Positions 16,256 through 22,326 of a stretch of 22,326 bases of DNA are shown here, in pieces. A model generated the notes under the pieces. It was not told where the DNA came from, did no database searches, and saw only the letters and a list, made by a program, of their open reading frames with translations. Position 1 is the stretch's first letter. Each line of letters opens with the position of its first letter. The DNA is taken from contig CASGBP010000004.1 of the NCBI GenBank assembly GCA_949299825.1, forward strand, positions 1 through 22,326, written 5' to 3'. The stretch is from an uncultured Mycoplasmataceae bacterium. Lineage in GTDB: Bacteria; Bacillota_I; Bacilli_A; Mycoplasmatales; Mycoplasmoidaceae. A program made the position numbers and the translations under genes.

Positions 16256-16858
16256 TTACTTTCTTTCTTTATTTACTTGTTGGCTTCTTGCTATTACCAA
16301 TTGGTTATCATCAGTATTTTTAACAATTGTACTACCAGCAGCAATCAAATTATTTGATCCAATGTTAATAGGAGCTATTAAACTAGCATTTACACCAATC
16401 ATAGTATTTTCGCCAATATAAGTCTTATAGGTTTGATTAAAATCAGAATTAGCAATAATTGCTCCTGCACCAAATTTAACATTATCAGAAAGAATTGCAT
16501 CACCAATATAATTCTTGTGACCTAATTTACATCCAACCCCAATAAAACTTCTAGTTAATTCACAATGAGGACCGATTGAACAATTCATTCCAATAATACA
16601 GTTATCTCTTATTAAACACGAAGGTCCAATAAAGGTATTGTTCAATATTCTCACATTATTATTAATCATAGTTGAAGTTTGAATAACACAATCTTGACCA
16701 ATTTCAACATTTTCTCAAATACATACATTTGGATAAACTATTGTATTTTTACCGATTTGTACATCCTTTGAAATATATACATTATTTTTATCAATAAAAA
16801 TAACTCCATTTTTTTCCAATTCATTTATTGTCTCAAGGTCTTTTTTTGGATGGTTCAT
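16256..16858 (-). CDS. Left-handed beta-helix acyltransferase, GlmU C-terminal-like
   Basis: A 200-aa protein made almost wholly of hexapeptide repeats ([I/V]-G-x-x-x). It resembles the acetyltransferase half of GlmU: GVIFIDKNNVYI at the start, GHKNYIGDAILSDNVKFGAG, IIANSDFN, IGVNASLIAPINIG, AAGSTIVK and IARSQQVNKERK at the end. The N-terminal uridylyltransferase domain is absent. The His and Tyr of GHKNY (catalytic His363 and Tyr366 in E. coli) are kept. The segment that carries Arg333 and Lys351 ([20 protein letters not shown] in E. coli) appears shortened or missing, so the substrate may not be glucosamine-1-phosphate. The ATG at 16858 has GGAG 8 nt upstream. It follows rsmI by 33 nt and is probably the last gene of the prs-rnmV-rsmI transcript. 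A role in sugar-nucleotide supply for glycolipids or capsule is inference. Confidence 0.85.
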
Positions 16859-16891
16859 TTATCTACTCCAATATTTTTATACATTAAAATT

Positions 16892-17722
16892 TTATTTATT
16901 AAACTTTTTTATAAATTTATTATAAATAGTATTAACTGATAAGTTATATTCATCTGCTAGGAATTTACATGCATTTTTATATTTCATTCCCAATTTAACT
17001 AAATTATCTAATTTATTTAACATTGTTTCATCATCGATAACTATATCATTATCACTATTAAATTTAATAACAATAGTAAACTCACCTTTATTAATAAAAT
17101 CATCTTTAATATCTTGAATTGATGCGATGTAATATTCTTCAAATTTCTTTGTTAATTCTCTTCCTATATAAATCATAGAATTACTAGCTAAAATGTTTTT
17201 TAATAATTTAATTGTTTTATTTATTCTATGAACTGATTCAAAGAAAACTAATGGTAAATTAACTGCTTCATATTTTTTTATTATTTTTTCTATTTCTTTT
17301 TCGTTATTAGGTAAAAAACCAATAAAGCAATATCCATTAGAACTAAAACCAGATTGAACAATAGCATGATTTACTGCACTTGGACCATTTATTATTTCAA
17401 CTAAAATTTCATTATTATGACAAGCATTAATAAGAATGTATCCAGGATCAGAAATTCCTGGATAACCTGCATCAGAAATTAAACCACATTGATAAGTTTT
17501 GATAAGTTTGATTAATTTATCAATATTTTTATTTTCGTTAAATTTATGATGACTAATTAATTTAGGTTTATTTTTAATATTAAGAAGGTTTAACAATTTA
17601 CTTGTAACCCTTGTATCTTCACAGAATAAATAATCCAATGATTCAATAATATTCATAAAATGATTAGATATATCATTCATATTACCAATGGGTGTTGATA
17701 AAACATATAACCTACTTTTCAT
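16892..17722 (-). CDS. rsmI: 16S rRNA (cytidine-1402 2'-O) methyltransferase
   Basis: SAM-dependent enzyme of the tetrapyrrole-methylase fold that modifies C1402 in the ribosomal P site. It has 276 aa. Family motifs are LYVLSTPIGNMNDIS (5-19), LFCEDTRVTSKLL, GLISDAGYPGISDPG, IINGPSAV, and FFESVHRI with IGRELTKKFEE. The last about 50 residues form a helical tail (NACKFLADEYNLSVNTIY) typical of the family. The ATG lies inside the rnmV coding end: the two genes overlap by 11 nt, with GTAATAG in place of a good Shine-Dalgarno, so coupling is likely. Confidence 0.95.
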   Translation of the reverse strand: MKSRLYVLSTPIGNMNDISNHFMNIIESLDYLFCEDTRVTSKLLNLLNIKNKPKLISHHKFNENKNIDKLIKLIKTYQCGLISDAGYPGISDPGYILINACHNNEILVEIINGPSAVNHAIVQSGFSSNGYCFIGFLPNNEKEIEKIIKKYEAVNLPLVFFESVHRINKTIKLLKNILASNSMIYIGRELTKKFEEYYIASIQDIKDDFINKGEFTIVIKFNSDNDIVIDDETMLNKLDNLVKLGMKYKNACKFLADEYNLSVNTIYNKFIKKFNK

Positions 17723-18242
17723 CTATTACCTCTTTTAATTTTTTTATATCTACTCCCATCATATTTAATCTTTTAAATAGCTGTTTATTATTAGATTCAC
17801 TAATATTAAAATGATCAGTTATTTTCTTTCTTTTTAACTTTGTATTTAGATTTAACGAAAGATATTCATTTCAAGTAAGTGAATTATTTGTCTTACTAAA
17901 ACTAATTAAATTATCAAATGCCTTTATTATTACATCATCACTAGTTTCTGCAACTCCTATCTTTTTTGACTTATTAAACAAATGTTTTGGAATAAAAATG
18001 TTTTCAAAATCATCTAAATGTTCACTTATTTTTTTTCTAATACTTTCGCCTGGACCATCTGGATCTAACAAAAGAATAACACCCTTGGTTTTGCTAGCTA
18101 ATTTGATTAGATTAATAGTTTCATCATTTAAAGCTGTTCCATTTGTTTCTATTGTTTCAACAACAAAAAGTTTTTTAAGCTTATTTGTATCACTATGACC
18201 TTCAACAACTACTACTTTATTAATTACTTTTCTATTTTGCAT
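17712..18242 (-). CDS. rnmV: Ribonuclease M5 (TOPRIM domain), 5S rRNA maturation
   Basis: Endonuclease that matures 5S rRNA from its precursor. It has 176 aa, near the family's usual size. The TOPRIM domain shows KVVVVEGHSDTNKLKKL with the catalytic Glu, then VILLLDPDGPGESIRKKI with the DxD metal site in the RNase M5 form DPDGPG. The C-terminal part ITDHFNISESNNKQLFKRLN matches the family's rRNA-binding tail (the GNAKQLLKRLN region of B. subtilis). One TGA (LTWNEYL) joins the two parts. The ATG begins 6 nt after the prs stop and the end overlaps rsmI by 11 nt. Confidence 0.92.
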
Positions 18243-18248
18243 AATTTA

Positions 18249-19241
18249 TTATTCAAAATCTTTAAAGTATTTATACTTATGATAAACAACTGATAATGAT
18301 TCATTTTCATTTGCAAAAACCTTAATAGCATCAGCTAACATTTTAGATATGTCCACTACAGTTATAAATTTTGGTAATGAATCATCTGGTTTTATACTAT
18401 TTGTAACAAAAATTGAATCAATTACTTTTTTCTTGTGTAGTGAATCAAATTTTTCAATAGCATCATTATTAAAAAGACCATGAGTTACTAAAACATTTAT
18501 AGACTTAGCTCCATGTTTTTTTAACAAATTACAAGAAGCCATTATTGTTCCACCAGTATCAATCATATCATCAATAATAATGCAATTTTTGTTTTTAACA
18601 TCACCTAATAAATTTACAACCTCTACACAATTAGGTTTTGGTCTTCTCTTATCAACTATAGCTAAACTTGCATTAATTTTTTCAGCAATAGATCTAGCTC
18701 TTTTTACTCCACCATAATCTGGAGAAACAACAACTAAATTTTCATCAAATTTTACTTTTTTAGTTTTTCTAAATTGTTCAAGCAATAACCATATTGCTGT
18801 TAATGAATCAAAAGGGATAGAAAAGAATCCTTGTTGTTGTTTTGAATGTATATCAAGAGTTAATATTTGATTAATTCCAGCAGCTTCAAATAAGTCAGCA
18901 ATTAAACGACTAGTAATAGGTTCTCTACCTTTAGTTTTTCTATCCTGTCTTGAATATCCATAATAGGGAATAATAGCTGTAATAGATTTTGCTGAAGATC
19001 GTTTAATGGCATCAGTTGCAATTAATAATTGCATAATTGAATTATTAACTGGTTTAGATGTAGACTTAATCAAAAAAACATGTTTACCTCTAACAGTTTC
19101 ATCTAACGTAAAAATAAATTCACCATCTGCAAATGTGTGACTATGACATTTACCAAATTTAATTTTGGCATATTTAGCAATTAGTTTTGCAATTTCAGTT
19201 GAATTATCAAGACCAAATATTACACAATCATCTGAACCCAT
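18249..19241 (-). CDS. prs: Ribose-phosphate pyrophosphokinase (PRPP synthetase)
   Basis: Makes PRPP from ribose-5-phosphate and ATP, feeding nucleotide salvage. It has 330 aa, class I length. Motifs: FADGEFIFTLDETVRGKHVF (substrate region), YYGYSRQDRKTKGREPITSR (flexible loop), the metal and ATP site DIHSKQQQGFF, SPDYGGVKRAR, VDKRRPKPN, and the PRPP loop IIIDDMIDTGGTI. The ATG at 19241 has TTAGGTAA upstream and a -10 box 24 nt away. It is the first gene of the prs-rnmV-rsmI-GlmU-like run. From memory the first three have the same order in M. genitalium. Confidence 0.97.
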   Translation of the reverse strand: MGSDDCVIFGLDNSTEIAKLIAKYAKIKFGKCHSHTFADGEFIFTLDETVRGKHVFLIKSTSKPVNNSIMQLLIATDAIKRSSAKSITAIIPYYGYSRQDRKTKGREPITSRLIADLFEAAGINQILTLDIHSKQQQGFFSIPFDSLTAIWLLLEQFRKTKKVKFDENLVVVSPDYGGVKRARSIAEKINASLAIVDKRRPKPNCVEVVNLLGDVKNKNCIIIDDMIDTGGTIMASCNLLKKHGAKSINVLVTHGLFNNDAIEKFDSLHKKKVIDSIFVTNSIKPDDSLPKFITVVDISKMLADAIKVFANENESLSVVYHKYKYFKDFE

Positions 19242-19265
19242 TATTTACCTAACTTAAAACTTACT

Positions 19266-19271
19266 AGTATA
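19266..19271 (-). promoter_or_regulatory. -10 box of prs
   Basis: TATACT on the minus strand, 24 nt before the prs ATG. No -35 of quality was found; a T-rich tract lies upstream. Confidence 0.4.
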
Positions 19272-19280
19272 GTTATTTTA

Positions 19281-19315
19281 ACAAAAAGAAAAAACTAATT
19301 TCATTAAAAATGAAT
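19281..19315 (-). terminator. Possible weak terminator after RNase J
   Basis: On the minus strand a 6-bp AT-rich stem (AATGAA/TTCATT, about 302-314 of this kilobase, read on plus as TTCATT-AAA-AATGAA) is followed by TTAGTTTTTTCTTTTTG. The T-runs are good but the stem is poor, so efficiency is doubtful. Confidence 0.4.
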
Positions 19316-19343
19316 TTGAAACATAAATAACCTTGATTTAAGA

Positions 19344-21140
19344 TTAATTTTCAGAATCAGGTTCGTTTATTTCATTGCTTATTTCTTGTCTAACTTCATT
19401 ATTCTTAGCAGGAGTAGGTCTAGGATACTTACTAATAAAAGATTTTTCTTGTTCAGGATCCTTAATGAATACTGATACAAATATTTCTGGATTCTTTTTC
19501 TTAAACCTTCATATGTTAGTTACAGTTTCTTCATGAATACAACTTATTAAATATTTCTCATCATATTCTTTCATTTCTTTTAATTTATTGTCAATCATTA
19601 TATGTAAGTTTTGCGAAAACTTATATAAAAAATTAGTTGATGTTTTAGTAAAAAAACAACCCCTAGTAGTAATAGCTGGAATAGTTGCAAGAGATTTTCT
19701 ATCCTCATTTAAATAAACACTAACATGGACTACTCCATTATCTGATAAAACTTTTCTTTCCTTTATTAAGTCTAATGAACTTGATGAAACTGATTTTCCA
19801 TCAATATACATAGGAACAGCTGGTACATGAATATTGGTATAACTTAATTCACCATTCAATAATTGTAATTTATGACCATTAATTGTAATCAATACCTTAT
19901 CGTGATCAAAACCTAAATCAACAGCATTTGCTTGTAAACAACGTAGCATTTTATATTCACCATGAATTGGAAAAATAAACTTTGGATCTATCGCCTTAAT
20001 CATTAACTGTTGTTCACTTCTAGTCGCATGACCAGATGCATGAATTTTATGCTCAGGTCTATTTTCAATTATCTTCACTCCTTGTTTATATAAATTGTTA
20101 ATTAATCTTTCAACGCTTTCATAATTTCCTGGAATAGGATTAGAAGATAAGATAATGGTATCACTTGGCTTTAAAGTAATTTTTGAATGTTCACCTTTAG
20201 ACATAACATTTAAAGCAGCTAATTCCTCACCTTGAGAACCAGTTAATATTACTAAAATCTCATTGTCATTGTAATTACCAATATCTTTAGGACTAATAAA
20301 ATATTCATCATCAACATTTAAATATCCAATCTTTCTAGATATTTTTACATTTTCCTCCATTGATTTACCTAATATTACAATTTTTCTACCAAGTCTGACA
20401 CTTAGATCAATTATCTCTTCTACTCTACCAAGATTAGAAGCAAAAGTAGAAATAAATACTCTTCCTAAAGCATTAATGATCATAGTTCTTAAATTGTTAA
20501 TAATGTATTTTTCAGATTCACTAAAACCAGGAACTTCAGATGAAGTAGATTCACATAATAAAACATCAATTCCTCTTGATGAGAATTCCATCAGTTTTTT
20601 TAAATTTGTCTCATCTCCATTTGTTGCAAAATCAAACCTAAAGTCTCCAGTACTTACAATGTTTCCATTAGGAGTTTTTACACAAACCATAAATGAATCA
20701 GGAATTGAATGACACACTCGACAAAAATCAATTTCCATATACTTGCCTTTAATTACTGAATCATCATCAACTTCAACGATTTTTGGCATTGTAATATCTT
20801 TATGTTCAGAAATTTTCTTTTTAATAAGTTCAGCTGGCAATTTAGGAGCATAAATTACTGGTACTTTAATTTTTCTTAATAAATGAACTATTCCTCCAAT
20901 ATGATCTTCATGTCCATGAGTAATAACTAATCCTTTAAAATTCTCTTCATTTTCTTTCAAGAATGTAAAATTAGCAACTGTACCATTCATTCCCAACATT
21001 TCATCATTTGCAAATTTAACTCCTGCATCAAACACAAAAATTTCATCATCGTGTTCAATTACATAGGTATTTTTTCCAATTTCTTCTAGTCCGCCTAGGG
21101 CAAATATATAAGTTGGTATTTCATTTTTTTTATCTTGCAT
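19344..21140 (-). CDS. rnj: Ribonuclease J
   Basis: Metallo-beta-lactamase/beta-CASP nuclease for mRNA decay and rRNA maturation, with 5'-exonuclease and endonuclease activity. It has 598 aa. The zinc site is HGHEDHIGG (75-83) with further ligands in CRVCHSIPDS and STGDFRFD. The beta-CASP region includes STFASNLGRVEEIID, and the C-terminal metal site is IHASGHATRSEQQ and FPIHGEYKML. After a TGA tryptophan (NIWRFKKKNPE) the frame continues about 55 residues past the beta-CASP core into a charged tail with proline (YPRPTPAKNN), ending EPDSEN; this may be a protein-contact tail. The ATG at 21140 has TTAGGAAT upstream. Confidence 0.95.
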
Positions 21141-21189
21141 AAATATTCCTAATATGTAAATTTAGTTAGTTTGAGTTTATTTATAAATA

Positions 21190-21198
21190 TTTATAACA
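21190..21198 (-). promoter_or_regulatory. Extended -10 box of RNase J
   Basis: TGTTATAAA on the minus strand (TGn plus TATAAA), about 50 nt before the ATG, in the 135-nt gap after the GntR-type gene. A second TATAAA lies close by, so the exact start is uncertain. Confidence 0.4.
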
Positions 21199-21275
21199 TA
21201 AATAAAAAAGATAGTTAATTTTTTTTATATTAATATCACTAAATAACAATAGATAACTTTCATAAATATTAAATA

Positions 21276-21878
21276 TTATAAAAACTTAATGAATTTTAGA
21301 TCTGATAAAAAAACATTAATATGTTCAACATTAAATGATGATTCTATTAATAATAATTCCTGATCTTTTGCATCTAAAAATTTTTGTTCAATAATGATAT
21401 TGTTATCTTGATAATGATAATCAATTTTAATTTTAAAATTAACAAATGAATCAAGGTTCATTAGTTTGTTTTGCAATATTTTTTTGATTATATCAGAAGC
21501 CTGTAATTCACAAATGTCTTTCAAAACAATATTTCATTTAGTCCTTAAAAATATCTTATTGTTTTCAAAATTTATTTCAATATAATTTTTTTCAACCACA
21601 ATTTTAAAAATTCAATTTGATACTTTAGAAAATAATGGTCACACATAACTTATAACATCTTTATTTACTTGATACCCTTTACCCTTAATTGGTAATAAGA
21701 TATCATTTGCGATTAAAACATTATAAGCTGATCTAATAGTAAGATTTGTAGTATTAAACTGTTTTGCCATCACTGCTTCTGAAGGAACAAAACCACCAAC
21801 TTTATATTCACCAAATAAAATTTTTAAAAAAACATACTTGGAGACATATCTTTTAGTTGTTAATTTTTCTTTAATCAT
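21276..21878 (-). CDS. GntR-family transcriptional regulator
   Basis: A 200-aa DNA-binding protein. The winged helix-turn-helix is at about residues 10-75: LFGEYKVGGFVPSEAVMAKQ, FNTTNLTIRSAYNVLIANDI, then the wing LLPIKGKGYQV. This follows the GntR consensus (G..LPSE..lA..., S..TVR.A...L...G.i....GkG..V). The C-terminal about 110 residues, joined through TGA tryptophans (SYVWPLFSKVSNWIF), are strand-rich and could be a degenerate UTRA-like effector domain; no ligand can be named. Its ATG overlaps the stop of the upstream probable trigger-factor gene by one base (TAATG) without a Shine-Dalgarno. Its target is unknown. Confidence 0.85.
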
Positions 21879-22326
21879 TACTGTTGTTGATTGTTGTTAT
21901 TTTTATTATGTTCATCTAAAGTTTTTGCCATTTCATTTAAATCTTTTTGCATATTTTGATATAAAGCATCTAAATTTTTAGGAAACTTATTTATTATATG
22001 AGCGGTAATTTTTTCTTCTAAAAGAGCTGAAACTGCCCCTGTTAATTTTTCTTTATCATTTTTTATTTCATCAATTGGTAAACCAGTTGAATTATGATAT
22101 TCATCAAGTACTTTTAACATTTCTTCTGTTGAAACATCTATTTTATCTTGATTAGCTATATCATTAAAAATTAATTGCTTTTGTACTAATTTCTCAGCAA
22201 TTTCCTTAATTCTTGCCTCATACTGTTCATTATTTAAATTTGGAATTTCAGGCACATTAGCCTTCAATGGAGGAATAAAGAAATTCACATCATCAGGATG
22301 AATTTCAAAACTATAACATTGTGCAA
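21878..22326 (-). CDS. Probable trigger factor, C-terminal end (N-terminus outside the window)
   Basis: The frame enters from the right edge already open (AQCYSFEIHPDDV...), so the GTG at 22288 is not needed as a start. About 148 residues are visible. The helical part EYEARIKEIAEKL-like (here YEARIKEIAEKLVQKQLIFN), DIANQDKIDVSTEEMLKVLD and LTGAVSALLEEKITAHIINK matches the C-terminal chaperone domain of trigger factor as I know it (a helix, then an 'i.Vs.eE' helix, then a helix before the end). It finishes in an Asn/Gln-rich tail (NKNNNNQQQ). The identification rests on the helical pattern only, since the peptidyl-prolyl isomerase part lies outside the window. Confidence 0.55.
   Translation of the reverse strand, partial: AQCYSFEIHPDDVNFFIPPLKANVPEIPNLNNEQYEARIKEIAEKLVQKQLIFNDIANQDKIDVSTEEMLKVLDEYHNSTGLPIDEIKNDKEKLTGAVSALLEEKITAHIINKFPKNLDALYQNMQKDLNEMAKTLDEHNKNNNNQQQ

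Noticed and set aside
1..22326. CRISPR array, insertion sequence ends, tandem repeats or replication origin (DnaA boxes)
   Set aside because: No regularly spaced repeats, no transposase with a catalytic domain, no terminal inverted repeats with target duplication, and no cluster of DnaA-box-like sites were seen.

Overview
This is a very AT-rich stretch of a Mollicute (mycoplasma-type) chromosome that reads UGA as tryptophan. TGA codons fall at positions where the protein families need Trp: the thioredoxin WCGPC active site, the GRPGWH motif of CysRS and several sites in ValRS. Almost every gene is therefore broken under the standard code and whole under translation table 4. Two gene blocks, UPF0154-engB-valS and prs-rnmV-rsmI, match what I remember of the M. 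pneumoniae/M. genitalium group. An ispH gene is unusual for mycoplasmas and points, as inference, to the Malacoplasma (M. penetrans/M. iowae) side of that group.

Layout. Everything is on the minus strand except trxA. From right to left (the direction of transcription): the end of a probable trigger factor coupled to a GntR-type regulator (21276-22326); RNase J (19344-21140); a run of prs, rnmV, rsmI and a GlmU-like acetyltransferase (16256-19241); a 317-bp gene-free stretch ending in a perfect inverted repeat at a candidate promoter; a 42-codon ORF; and a DpnII-type GATC restriction-modification pair (14065-15715). Next come a single-ring Clp-like AAA+ ATPase with an unfamiliar N-terminus (12277-13872); tRNA-Lys(CUU) followed 12 nt later by an unknown gene; and a divergent pair, trxA (+) against a zinc-ribbon protein coupled to a Ca2+-type P-ATPase (7937-11589). 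The left part holds two C-terminally membrane-anchored low-complexity proteins (6360-7816), the operon UPF0154-engB-valS-ispH (1996-6288), an unknown membrane protein (1091-1900) and cysS, cut by the window edge (1-1011).

How the genes work together. Most are housekeeping: tRNA charging (cysS, valS, tRNA-Lys), ribosome and rRNA maturation (engB, rnmV, rsmI, RNase J), PRPP supply (prs), redox (trxA), ion export and protein folding. Packing is tight. Five junctions share the sequence TAATG (stop and start overlapping by one base), and two gene pairs overlap by 11 nt.

The accessory part is about 12.3-16.2 kb. Its most striking features are a complete-looking GATC methyltransferase reading frame with no ATG, GTG or TTG start, a small ORF with an operator-like inverted repeat upstream, and the unusual Clp-like ATPase next door. 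No IS element, CRISPR array or origin was seen.
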